From the NCBI GenBank assembly GCA_041906465.1, contig JAYRJE010000005.1, forward strand, positions 248,001 to 312,000: 64,000 nucleotides of DNA. Direction: 5' to 3'. Made by a program: the position numbers and the translations under genes. The DNA is from Didemnitutus sp041906465 (GTDB lineage: Bacteria; Verrucomicrobiota; Verrucomicrobiia; Opitutales; Opitutaceae). Positions 8,244-17,504 of the stretch are shown in pieces (the stretch's first letter is position 1; every line of letters starts with the position of its first letter). The notes beneath the pieces were generated by a model. That model had not been told where the DNA came from. It saw nothing but the letters and a program-made list of their open reading frames with translations, and made no database searches.

Positions 8244-10691
8244 TCAGTCGTCGCGCAAGGCGTCGATCGGCGACACGCGCGAGGCGCGGTGCGAGGGCAG
8301 AAACGTGGCCGCGAGCACCACGAGCAGCAGCACGGACGCCGTGACCCCGAGCACGCCGAAGTGCACCGCGTCGACGCCGAAGAGCTGGCTCTTCATGGCA
8401 CGCCCGACACCCCATGCGCCCACGAGACCGAGCGCCGTGCCCGCGAAGAGCAGGCGCGCGCCGAGTCCGAGGAATTGTCCGAGCACCTGCCGCGGTTGCG
8501 CGCCCAGCGCCATGCGCACGCCGATTTCGCGGCGCCGTTGATTTACCGCGTAGGCGAGCACGCCGTAGGTGCCGATCGCCGCCAGGATGAGCGCCACCGC
8601 AGCGAAGATCGCGGTGATCACCGCGGGCGAGCGCCGCACGACGACCGACTCGTCGATCCACGCCTGCATCGGCTTGATGTCGTTCACCGGCAAAGCGGAG
8701 TCGAGTTGCAGGACGGTCTTCTGCAGCATCGGTGCGAGCGTCGCCGCCGGCAGCGTGCTGCGGATGACGACCGAGAAACTCATGGCGGCGTAATGCTGGT
8801 AAGGGAAATAGATCGCGCCCTGCGCGGCGGTTTCGGCGAGGTTCGCCTGCTTCACGCTGCCCACGACGCCGACAATCGTGAACGCCTCCTTTTCCTCGAA
8901 GGTCGGTCCGTTCGCGAGGCGGCGGCCGAGCGCACTCTGGCCCGGCCAGTAGCGACGCGCGAAATCCTGGTCGACGACGCACACGCGTTGCTCGCGGTGA
9001 TTGTCGGCGTCCTCGAGCACGCGGCCCTCGATCAGCGGAATGTTGAGCGCGCGCCAGTAATCACCGACGCCGCTGGAGGTGTAGTGCGCGCGAATCGTGT
9101 CGCCCGGCTTGATTTCGACGCCTTCGACGGCGGTGGCGTTGTTGCTCGTGTCGCCGGTCATCGGCAGATTGGTGCTCAGACCGACGGCGACGACGCCCGG
9201 CTGAGCGCGCAGCTCCGTGAGCAGTCGCTCCACGAAAGCGAGACGCGGCTTCGCGTCCGGGTAGTTTTTCCACGGCAGCGAAATCTGCCCGGTCAGCACT
9301 TGGTCGGGATTGAAACCGGGTTTCGTCTCCAGGACGCGTTGCAAGCTGAGCCCCAGCAAGCCGGCGCCCGCGAGCAACACGTAAGCCAAGGCGACCTGCG
9401 TGACGATGAATGCGTGCCGCAGCCGCTGCGTCGAGCGGGTGACCGTGCCGCCGCGACTCTCCGCGTGCAGCACCGGCGCGAGGTGCGTGTGGGAGTTGAA
9501 CCAGATCACCGGCACCGCCAGCGCGAGACCGACGGCGACGGACCCCGCGAAGGCCACGATGGCGACACGCGCATCGAGCGCAACCGTCGCACCGAGCGGG
9601 AGCTGATCGGTGCCGAGCGAAGCGAGCAGTTGCACCCCGGCCGCCCCGGTCGCGAGGCCGAGCACGCCGCCGATCACGGCGAGCAGCACCGTCTCGAGCA
9701 CGACGCCGTTCGCGATGTCGCGGCGACTGGCGCCGAGCGCCTGACGCACGGCGATTTCCTTGGCGCGACCGCTGGCACGGATCAGAAGGAGGTTGACGAG
9801 GTTGACACCGCCGATGAGCAGCAGGAAGAGCACGCCGCCCTGCAGAATCAGCAGGATCGGCCGCACGTCGCGCACATGGTCGGCGTGGAGCGAGAAAACC
9901 TTCGTCGTGAAGCCGGCGCCCTTGATCAGGTGCGCGAAGGGGTCGTCCTTGATTTGCTCGGCGTTAAATGCGTCGAGTTGTGCTTGAGCGGTGGTGAGCG
10001 TCGCACCCGGAGCGAGGCGAGCGATGAGGCTGAAATTGTTCGAGTGACGGCGGTCGGGTTTGCGGTCCTCGGGATTAGAGGCGGCGGGGATGAAGAACTG
10101 GGCTTTTTCAGAGAGGTAGCGGAAACCCGGCGGCAGCACACCGATCACGGTGACCGGCTGACTGTCGACCGTGAACGTTTTGCCGAGAACGCTCGGATCG
10201 GCGGCAAAGTGAGCGCGCCAGTAACCGTCGGTGAGGATCGCGACGTTGGAGGCTTTGTAGAGCATCTCTTCCTCGGTGAACGTGCGCCCCATCGCCAGCG
10301 GCACTCCCAGCGTGGAGAAAAATTCAGGGGACACCCGTGCGCGGTCGACGCGCTGCGGCGAGCCGGCCTCGCCGACTGTCGCACTGCCACCCTGAATGAG
10401 GGCGGTGGAGGCGAAGGCCTTGATGGCTTCCTTGCGGTCGTAGTAATTCGGCAGCGAGGCGCCCGCGCGGTCGACGCCGGCTCCGGGATAGGCATTCACC
10501 GCCGTGACGAGGCGCTCCGGCTCCGCAAACGGCAAGGCCCGGACCAGCACCGCATCGACGATGGCGAAGATCGCCACGTTCGCACCGATGCAGAGCGCGA
10601 GGGTGAGGACGACGGTGGCGGTGAAGCCACGCTCGCGCGCGAGGCGCCGCAGGGTTTGACGCAGGGAATTGGCCGAGAACGGGGAGCTCAC
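8244..10691 (-). CDS. Duplicated MacB/FtsX-type ABC permease (ADOP family)
   Basis: An 815-residue inner-membrane protein consisting of two tandem MacB-type periplasmic core plus FtsX permease units. It begins with the cytoplasmic leader SLRQTLRRLARERGFTATVV, then TM1 (LALCIGANVAIFAIVDAVLV) and a periplasmic domain including RYLSEKAQFFIPAASN. Three membrane segments follow near LLILQGGVLFLLLIGGVNL, and after a second leader (HAFIVTQVALAYVLLAGAG) the pattern repeats and ends PIDALRDD. This is the architecture called acidobacterial duplicated orphan permease. No ATPase gene is adjacent. The start codon is GTG, with no nearby in-frame ATG. Substrate unknown; probably envelope stress, peptide or lipoprotein export, by analogy only. 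Confidence 0.85.
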   Translation of the reverse strand: MSSPFSANSLRQTLRRLARERGFTATVVLTLALCIGANVAIFAIVDAVLVRALPFAEPERLVTAVNAYPGAGVDRAGASLPNYYDRKEAIKAFASTALIQGGSATVGEAGSPQRVDRARVSPEFFSTLGVPLAMGRTFTEEEMLYKASNVAILTDGYWRAHFAADPSVLGKTFTVDSQPVTVIGVLPPGFRYLSEKAQFFIPAASNPEDRKPDRRHSNNFSLIARLAPGATLTTAQAQLDAFNAEQIKDDPFAHLIKGAGFTTKVFSLHADHVRDVRPILLILQGGVLFLLLIGGVNLVNLLLIRASGRAKEIAVRQALGASRRDIANGVVLETVLLAVIGGVLGLATGAAGVQLLASLGTDQLPLGATVALDARVAIVAFAGSVAVGLALAVPVIWFNSHTHLAPVLHAESRGGTVTRSTQRLRHAFIVTQVALAYVLLAGAGLLGLSLQRVLETKPGFNPDQVLTGQISLPWKNYPDAKPRLAFVERLLTELRAQPGVVAVGLSTNLPMTGDTSNNATAVEGVEIKPGDTIRAHYTSSGVGDYWRALNIPLIEGRVLEDADNHREQRVCVVDQDFARRYWPGQSALGRRLANGPTFEEKEAFTIVGVVGSVKQANLAETAAQGAIYFPYQHYAAMSFSVVIRSTLPAATLAPMLQKTVLQLDSALPVNDIKPMQAWIDESVVVRRSPAVITAIFAAVALILAAIGTYGVLAYAVNQRRREIGVRMALGAQPRQVLGQFLGLGARLLFAGTALGLVGAWGVGRAMKSQLFGVDAVHFGVLGVTASVLLLVVLAATFLPSHRASRVSPIDALRDD

Positions 10692-10797
10692 GAGCAGACA
10701 ACCCGCGACGGCGGAGGCAAGTTACAGGAATTTTGAGGAAGCGCGACGCCCACGCAGGAATCTGCTGCCGGCGGCGGCGTTTCGCCGCCAGTGGCCC

Positions 10798-11769
<972 letters not shown>

Positions 11770-11775
11770 GCCTCC

Positions 11776-11810
11776 AAAAACGAAAAGAGCGCGTTGAGGT
11801 CAACGCGCTC
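11776..11810 (-). terminator. Rho-independent terminator after infA, abutting xerD
   Basis: On the minus strand GAGCGCGTTGA, two-base loop, TCAACGCGCTC, then TTTTCGTTTTT. The perfect 11-bp stem and T tract sit between infA and xerD, seven bases before the xerD ATG. Confidence 0.85.
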
Positions 11811-11828
11811 GGCTCAGATGGGCCGCTC

Positions 11829-12092
11829 TCAGCGGCGGCGGAAGCCTCCTGGCGGGGGCGGATTCGGATTAATCTCGCGCACGCGATAAGTGATGCGCGC
11901 CTTCTCCAAATCGTAAGGACTCATCTCCATTTTCACCGTGTCGCCCGCGGCGATTTTGATGAAGTGCTTGCGCAGCTTGCCGGAGATGTGGGCCAGCACC
12001 ACGTGGCCGTTGGTCAGTTGGACGCGGAACATCGTGCCCGGGAGGACGGCGACGACCTTGCCTTCGACTTCGATCGCTTTGCCGTCAGACAT
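11829..12092 (-). CDS. infA: Translation initiation factor IF-1
   Basis: An 87-residue S1/OB-fold protein that binds the ribosomal A site during initiation. Recognisable family stretches are IEVEGKVVAVLPGTMFRVQL, NGHVVLAHISGKLRKHFIKI and GDTVKMEMSPYDLEKARITY. It is slightly longer than the usual 72 residues because of a Pro-, Gly- and Arg-rich tail (NPNPPPPGGFRRR). It diverges from tadA and has its own terminator. The leader CACCTCCACC before the ATG contains CTCC but no Shine-Dalgarno sequence. Confidence 0.95.
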   Translation of the reverse strand: MSDGKAIEVEGKVVAVLPGTMFRVQLTNGHVVLAHISGKLRKHFIKIAAGDTVKMEMSPYDLEKARITYRVREINPNPPPPGGFRRR

Positions 12093-12235
12093 GGTGGAGG
12101 TGCTGGCTAGAGGATTGGATCATGCAACAAAAGCCCCTTGTAACCGGGAAAAGCGCCCCATAGTCAAGGCTTTCCCTCGGCCGACTTGCTGCGCTCCCTC
12201 GGAGCCAGGGTGAGTTCGCGCCGGGAAAATCTCCG

Positions 12236-12763
12236 ATGGCCGACCTGTTTCCTGAGGCGCGTCCCGCGCTGCCCTGCCCGTTCGACAAAGTTCACCCGTC
12301 GCAACTCGTGCGCGACGATGTGTTCTTTATGTGGCTGTCCTATAACCAGGCCATCGACGCTTGGCGCGCGGACGAAGTGCCGATCGGAGCGGTGATCGAA
12401 CTCGGCGGGGAGGTCATCGCCGCCGCCCACAATCAGCGCGACAGCACCCGCGACCCCACCGCACACGCCGAGATTCTTGCGCTGGGCCAGGCCGCCCGCG
12501 CGATCGGCGACTGGCGGCTGAACGACGCCACGCTCTACGTCACCAAGGAGCCGTGCCCAATGTGTTCCGGCGCCACGCTCATGTCGCGGGTCAAGCGGGT
12601 CGTCTACGCCGTCGCCGATCCGAAAATGGGTTGCCTCGGCGGAGCGACGGATTTGAACGCACTCCCTCAGGTAAACCATCACCTCACGATCACGCGCGGA
12701 GTCCTGGAGGAGCCGTGTCTTAAATTATTGCAGGCGTATTTTCAGCTGAAGCGACGGGAGTAA
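12236..12763 (+). CDS. tadA: tRNA-specific adenosine deaminase
   Basis: Zinc-dependent deaminase that converts adenosine to inosine at the wobble position of tRNA-Arg. In the 175 residues, zinc ligands and the proton shuttle are in HAE (77-79) and PCPMC (107-110). The context NQRDSTRDPTAHAEILAL and SRVKRVVYAVADPKMGC is typical of TadA rather than of cytidine deaminases. An N-terminal extension of about 25 residues (MADLFPEARPALPCPFDKVH) precedes the usual start; the ATG is kept because no better initiation codon is seen. Divergent from infA across a 143-base spacer. Confidence 0.9.
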   Translation: MADLFPEARPALPCPFDKVHPSQLVRDDVFFMWLSYNQAIDAWRADEVPIGAVIELGGEVIAAAHNQRDSTRDPTAHAEILALGQAARAIGDWRLNDATLYVTKEPCPMCSGATLMSRVKRVVYAVADPKMGCLGGATDLNALPQVNHHLTITRGVLEEPCLKLLQAYFQLKRRE

Positions 12764-12907
12764 GACCAGTCGTCGCCTGACCCGCTCGACATTCGTGCGC
12801 GCATCAAACCGTGAACGTGAGTCCAATCGGGCCGGTGACACACCGGCCCTGCTGCAGTGCATCGCGCCGTGCTAATGCAGAATCGGGAAACATATTAGGC
12901 CGCGAAA

Positions 12908-12934
12908 GTTGACGCGGCGCGCGCCGCGTGCAAC
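12908..12934. promoter_or_regulatory. Long palindrome in the sodA leader
   Basis: A perfect 18-bp palindrome ACGCGGCGCGCGCCGCGT (12912-12929) flanked by GTTG on the left and, one base further, CAAC on the right. It ends 31 bases before the sodA ATG and is followed by a TTTTT stretch at about 12946. It could be an operator or part of an attenuator. Confidence 0.4.
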
Positions 12935-12965
12935 TTGGGAGCGAGTTTTTCAACCCACACGAACC

Positions 12966-13589
12966 ATGGCCTACGAACTCCCGAAACTGCCCTACGCCTA
13001 CAGTGCTCTCGAGCCGCACATCGATGCGCGCACGATGGAAATCCATCACACGAAGCACCACCAAGCCTACATCACCAACGCGAACAACGCGCTGAAGGAC
13101 CACGCAGAACTCGCTGCCCTCGACGTCAACGCGCTCATCGCCGACCTCTCGAAGGTTCCGGAAGCGATCCGCGGCGTCATCCGCAACAACGCCGGCGGTC
13201 ACAGCAATCACTCGTTCTTCTGGACGATCATGGGCCCGGGCAAGGGCGGCGCACCGAAGGGCGCACTGGCCGATGCCATCAACGCGACCTGGGGCTCGTT
13301 CGACAACTTCAAGGCCGAGTTCGCCAAGGCCGCCGCCGGCCGCTTCGGCTCCGGCTGGGCCTGGCTGCTCGTCGGCCCGGACAAGAAACTCTCCATCGGT
13401 TCCACGGCGAACCAGGACAGCCCGCTCATGGGCAAGGCCGTCGCCGGCGTCGAAGGCAAACCCGTCATCGGCCTCGATGTCTGGGAACACGCCTACTACC
13501 TGAATTACCAGAACCGCCGCCCGGACTACGTCACCGCGTTCTGGAACGTCGTCGACTGGGACGCCGCGGCGAAGAACTTCGGTGCCTGA
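12966..13589 (+). CDS. sodA: Superoxide dismutase, Mn-type
   Basis: A 207-residue Fe/Mn-family superoxide dismutase that disproportionates superoxide in the cytosol. Metal ligands are expected at His27 (MEIHHTKHHQAY), His of NNAGGHSNHSFFW, and Asp and His of DVWEHAYYLNYQ. The Gly in AGGH and the Gln in TANQDSP are the positions that usually mark manganese rather than iron enzymes. No signal peptide. The ATG was chosen because the protein then starts MAYELPKLPYAY like its family. A long palindrome sits in the leader and a strong terminator follows. Confidence 0.93.
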   Translation: MAYELPKLPYAYSALEPHIDARTMEIHHTKHHQAYITNANNALKDHAELAALDVNALIADLSKVPEAIRGVIRNNAGGHSNHSFFWTIMGPGKGGAPKGALADAINATWGSFDNFKAEFAKAAAGRFGSGWAWLLVGPDKKLSIGSTANQDSPLMGKAVAGVEGKPVIGLDVWEHAYYLNYQNRRPDYVTAFWNVVDWDAAAKNFGA

Positions 13590-13598
13590 GCCGCGAGC

Positions 13599-13655
13599 GA
13601 GGGCGGCTGAGCGATCGCTCCACGAGCCCGGCTCGTCGAGGACGACTCGCCCTAC
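13599..13655. repeat. GTAGGG-capped palindromic repeat pair
   Basis: The left end GAGGGCGGCTGAGCGATCGC includes the palindrome GAGCGATCGCTC. The right end, read on the minus strand, is GTAGGGCGAGTCGTCCTCGA, with stem TCGTC/GACGA. It begins ten bases after the sodA stop codon. Confidence 0.5.
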
Positions 13656-13670
13656 CCGCCAAACCTTTTC

Positions 13671-13702
13671 AAGCCGCGCCGCGAGGCGCGGCTTTTCGTT
13701 TT
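13671..13702 (+). terminator. Rho-independent terminator after sodA
   Basis: AAGCCGCGCC, loop GCGA, GGCGCGGCTT, then TTCGTTTT: a perfect 10-bp stem with a T-rich tail. Confidence 0.85.
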
Positions 13703-13704
13703 GG

Positions 13705-13764
13705 GTAGGTTGCGCGCTCGGGCGCAACTCGTTCGACGCAGTGGCGCGCAAGCGCGCCACCTAC
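13705..13764. repeat. REPIN-like element with GTAGG...CCTAC ends
   Basis: A 60-bp unit: GTAGG, hairpin GTTGCGC...GCGCAAC, a short spacer, hairpin GTGGCGCG-CAAG-CGCGCCAC, then CTAC. Two different palindromes in inverted orientation are bounded by complementary GTAGG ends. It lies between the sodA terminator and the end of the AsmA-like gene. Confidence 0.65.
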
Positions 13765-13831
13765 ATTGCTGACTCCCGCCTGGCGTAGCACCGGCTTCGA
13801 TCGAAACGGGCCGGCTGGGAGCTGGCGCTGC

Positions 13832-16800
13832 TTAATTCAAAAAGTCCGCCAGCTTCGACTGCGCGAGCTTGATGAACAACTGGCTCGGATCCGGCCGGTT
13901 CAGCGTGCCGCCAATCGTGCCGACGTCCTTCAATTTCGAGTAACCGAGATCGTCCTTCGTGCCGTCGAGCGCGCGCACTTTGCCGAAGAGCTGCTCGATC
14001 TTGCCGCGCGTCGCCAGCGTGTAGTTCACGGACAACGGCTGTTCGAGCAGCGGCTTGCCCGGGACATGCGTGATGCTCCCCTTGCCGATCAGCCGCAATT
14101 CGGGCGCGAGCAACGCGAGTTCGTCGAGACGGAGATTGAGCGCATCGTCCCGCGTCGCCCGGATGGAAAGTTGATCGAACTGCACCTCCCCCACCGCCGT
14201 GGCGATCTGGTCGACGACATACGATGCACCCGCGACCTTCTCAGCCGCGCCCTTGACCTTGTCGCCGCCGAAGAGCGAGCCCAACGCAGCGACCGCGTCG
14301 ACCGCCTTCGTCGCAACGGAAACCTTCTCCGTCGTGCGCTTCAGCCCGCGGAAAACGCCGGCGTGACTCGTGAGTTGGAACTGCCCGCGCGTGCGGTCGA
14401 TCGTCTGATCGAGAGTAGTGCCGTCGCCGGTGAAGCCGCCTGCGATCGTGACCACGCCTTCCAGCACCGGCGGTTTGCCCGGATCGAACGCTTTGATGAA
14501 CGCCCCCGCATCGAAGTCGGTCAGCGAGAAATTGCCGCCCAAATGATACGGCGTCGCGCCGCCGTTGAAGCGCAAGTCAACGCGCGCTCCGAGGCGGCTC
14601 TTTTCGTTGATGATACCTTGGAGTTGCTGGACGGCGACACGCTGTGGATCGATGACCACGAAACCGCTCAGACCAGTCATCGCCCAATCCTTGCCGCGCG
14701 TGATGGATTTCAAGTCGAGCGCGAGTTCGCCGCGCACGCCGGTCCAGAACGGACGGGCGTCGGGCGCGGCCGGGCGCGATGAAGCGGCGGCGACGGCGGG
14801 CGCGGGTTTCGCCTCGGTGCCGCCAGCGGCCTGCACGGGAGCGCCGGCGAGGCCGAGCAGCGCGAGCGCGTCGGCGAGCTCGAGGTGCTCGCCGGTGATT
14901 TTGGCGTCAAAGAGGAAACCGTCCGAACGCCGCACCGCGTCGGCCTCCAGTTTGATGTCCGAGCGCTGGCCCAGACGATCGAGCAGAATCGGCGCTTCGA
15001 AGGACATGCGGCCATCGGGCGTGCGCGCCGCGCGGAAATTAAGATTGGCCACCGGCAGCGGCTGATTGCCGTCGCGCAGGACAAGATTGTTGAGGGTCGT
15101 GCGACCTTCCACCTGCACGGTCCTGCCCACGAGCGCGCCCCGGATTTCACCACTGGCGCGCCCCGAGGCGAGCACCTGCGCGGCGGCGAACGGCGGCTGC
15201 GCGGCCATCGCGGCGATGTCGGCGTTGAACGTCGAGGTGGCACGGATGCCTTCCGCCGGCGTGGCTTTCACCTCGGCGGCGACCGTGAACCACGTAGCCT
15301 TGTCGCGGTTGGTGAACGTGGTGTCGCCAGACGCGAGGCGCCAATCGCCGAAGCCGGCGTATTCCAGCGAGGGCGCCGCCTCGATCGTCACGCGATCGAG
15401 CGTGGGCTGCTTCGTTTCGCCGAGGATCGTGATCTCCTGAAAGCGCAACGGCGCCGCCGGCTTCACGAACACGCGTCCTTGGCTCACGGTGAGATTGAAG
15501 ACGGTCGCCTGCAATGTCCCGCGCAGCGGCAGCAGCGCCTGCACGAAGGGTGTCGTCGCAAAGTCGATCGCGCCGATCGAGAGGCGAGCGACCGGTGTTT
15601 CGGCGGCGGTGCCCGCTTTCAGCTGCATCGTCTGAAGATCGAACGTGCTGGCGCCGAGCGAGGCGGCGCCGAGCAAGGCGTGCCCCGTGGCGTCGGCGAG
15701 TTCAGCGTGGAAGCTGCGCAACTCGACCTGCGTCGGCGTCAGGGTCGCATCGAGGTCGCCTTTGACCTGCACGTGGCCCAGCGGGAAGACCGGTTCGAAC
15801 AGACGCGGCGCATTGGCGGTGAATTTGCCGCGCGCGATGATTTTGTCGGCGTTGGCTTCGGGAAGTTCGACCTGGGCCTCGGCCTGCACGACGTCGCCGG
15901 CGGGCGTGCGGAGCGTCAGGTCTTCGACGAAGGCCTGGATGCTCGCCGGGGAGAGTGTGGCGCGCGTTTGGAGCGAAAGCTCGGCACGATCGAGCACGCG
16001 CCGACCGTCCTGGACGACGGTGAGCGCATCGATTTTCAACGGAGCCGTGGAGCGCAACTCGATTTTTTCGCCCCGACCTTCGAGCACCCATTCGCCGCGC
16101 ACGGCACCGCCCGAAACATCAGCGGCCGCGACAAAGGGGCGAATCCACGCCAGCGGCAACTCCTGCACCGTCACGCGAGCGAGCGGGCCGCTACCGGCGG
16201 CGGCGAGTTGGAGCGAGTGGGAGCCGAAATTGACGGACAACGGCTGGACGGTCTCCACCGCGAGCGCAGGGCGCTCACTGTCGATCTTGAGCCGCAGCTG
16301 TTTCACCTGTGCAACGGTCCGATCGGCGACGAGGTCGAATTCCGATTGGACCCGCACGGCGCCGATGGCGCGCAGGGACGGCTCGATCGCTTCCAAGGCA
16401 CCGACGTTGCCAGCCAGCTGGCCCTGCAGGGTCACCGCATGCGCCTGGGCATTGAAAGAAAATTTGCCGGCACCCCGCGCATCGAATTTGGGCAACGGGC
16501 GGCCGAGAAAGAACGGTTCGACTTGCTCCGCGGTGGCGTGCAGCTCCCAAGTGCCGCTGCCTTCCCGCGCGTTGGCGGGGAGCGCGGCGGAGATTTTGAG
16601 AACGTTCGCGAGCTGGCCGGCGCGTTGCGTGTCGAGTGCGAGCGTCAGGTTTTCCATGCCCGCGGCGGATTCCATTCCGGCGCTCAGCTTGAGTTGGTGG
16701 CCGCTCGACAGCTGCGGGCCTTCGGCGTCGAGCGCCAGCACGAGGCTGGCGCGATCAAAGGAGCGATCCGAGGTTTCGCGCACCGTGAGGCGGCCGTCGG

Positions 16801-17395
16801 CGCGCAACGCCGTCACGGCGGCGGCCGGCGTGGCGTCGAGGATCTTCGCCTTGAGGAGCAGCGCGCCTTCCTGGCCGGGAGCGATGCCCCCCCCCGACAG
16901 CTGAAAATCGGCGACCAGTGGCGCACGGCCCGGTCCGCCCGGAATGGTGGCGCGGCCGTCAATCTGCACTTCACCCAGCTGAACCGTGTAGGGCAGTTGC
17001 ACGTGGGCGAGCGCGCCCGGGGCGGCAACAGGAGCACCGGCTGCCGCGGACGTGCGCGCGGGCGCGACCTTGGTCGCGTCCACGTTGATCCCGTGGACCG
17101 CGAGGCGGTCGATGCGGATGTGTTCGCGGGTGAGGAATTGCCAGGCGGAGAACTCCGCTTCCGCGCGCTCGGCGGTGACGACGAGTCCATCCTGCTCGAA
17201 GCGCACGCCAGCAAGCCGTGCGCTCGAGGGCCCCGCGGACAACGAGGCGAAGTCCAGCTTCAAGCCGGGCTGCTGCGCCAAGGCACGCCGCACCGCCCAC
17301 TGCTGCACAGCGGGGACAAGCGCGACACCGATGGCGATTGCCACCAGCGCGAACAGAATACCGAGAGTGATGAGGAGCGGGCGAACCAGCTTCAT
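13832..17395 (-). CDS. Large AsmA/TamB-like inner-membrane anchored envelope protein
   Basis: A 1187-residue protein with a single N-terminal membrane anchor (LLITLGILFALVAIAIGVAL, about 8-27) followed by a very long, mostly beta-strand periplasmic part. The C-terminal 300 residues carry AsmA-like features: FDAGAFIKAFDPGKPPVLEG, GGFTGDGTTLDQTIDRTRGQ and TSHAGVFRGL. AsmA-family proteins are thought to bridge or remodel the envelope, some by moving phospholipids between membranes. Low-complexity Ala/Pro segments occur near 845-870. No operon partner. The ATG has the leader CGCAGGCCC without a Shine-Dalgarno sequence. Family confidence is moderate to high; the specific role is not known. Confidence 0.75.
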   Translation of the reverse strand: MKLVRPLLITLGILFALVAIAIGVALVPAVQQWAVRRALAQQPGLKLDFASLSAGPSSARLAGVRFEQDGLVVTAERAEAEFSAWQFLTREHIRIDRLAVHGINVDATKVAPARTSAAAGAPVAAPGALAHVQLPYTVQLGEVQIDGRATIPGGPGRAPLVADFQLSGGGIAPGQEGALLLKAKILDATPAAAVTALRADGRLTVRETSDRSFDRASLVLALDAEGPQLSSGHQLKLSAGMESAAGMENLTLALDTQRAGQLANVLKISAALPANAREGSGTWELHATAEQVEPFFLGRPLPKFDARGAGKFSFNAQAHAVTLQGQLAGNVGALEAIEPSLRAIGAVRVQSEFDLVADRTVAQVKQLRLKIDSERPALAVETVQPLSVNFGSHSLQLAAAGSGPLARVTVQELPLAWIRPFVAAADVSGGAVRGEWVLEGRGEKIELRSTAPLKIDALTVVQDGRRVLDRAELSLQTRATLSPASIQAFVEDLTLRTPAGDVVQAEAQVELPEANADKIIARGKFTANAPRLFEPVFPLGHVQVKGDLDATLTPTQVELRSFHAELADATGHALLGAASLGASTFDLQTMQLKAGTAAETPVARLSIGAIDFATTPFVQALLPLRGTLQATVFNLTVSQGRVFVKPAAPLRFQEITILGETKQPTLDRVTIEAAPSLEYAGFGDWRLASGDTTFTNRDKATWFTVAAEVKATPAEGIRATSTFNADIAAMAAQPPFAAAQVLASGRASGEIRGALVGRTVQVEGRTTLNNLVLRDGNQPLPVANLNFRAARTPDGRMSFEAPILLDRLGQRSDIKLEADAVRRSDGFLFDAKITGEHLELADALALLGLAGAPVQAAGGTEAKPAPAVAAASSRPAAPDARPFWTGVRGELALDLKSITRGKDWAMTGLSGFVVIDPQRVAVQQLQGIINEKSRLGARVDLRFNGGATPYHLGGNFSLTDFDAGAFIKAFDPGKPPVLEGVVTIAGGFTGDGTTLDQTIDRTRGQFQLTSHAGVFRGLKRTTEKVSVATKAVDAVAALGSLFGGDKVKGAAEKVAGASYVVDQIATAVGEVQFDQLSIRATRDDALNLRLDELALLAPELRLIGKGSITHVPGKPLLEQPLSVNYTLATRGKIEQLFGKVRALDGTKDDLGYSKLKDVGTIGGTLNRPDPSQLFIKLAQSKLADFLN

Positions 17396-17448
17396 GGGCC
17401 TGCGGTTACGACAGATTAACCGGGACGAAGTTGCGCAAGATTTTGACC

Positions 17449-17483
17449 AAAAAAGGGCCGCAGCGGATCAACCGCGCGGCCCT
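17449..17483 (-). terminator. Rho-independent terminator of the efflux operon
   Basis: On the minus strand AGGGCCGC, a 14-base loop that itself can pair, GCGGCCCT, then TTTTT. It follows the tolC-like stop codon by about 22 bases. Confidence 0.8.
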
Positions 17484-17504
17484 GAGGACGAAGTTTTTTC
17501 AGAC

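Noticed and set aside
14885..17419. Long open frame opposite the AsmA-like gene
   Set aside because: Composition is typical of an antisense shadow; the minus strand has a TM anchor and AsmA-like features.
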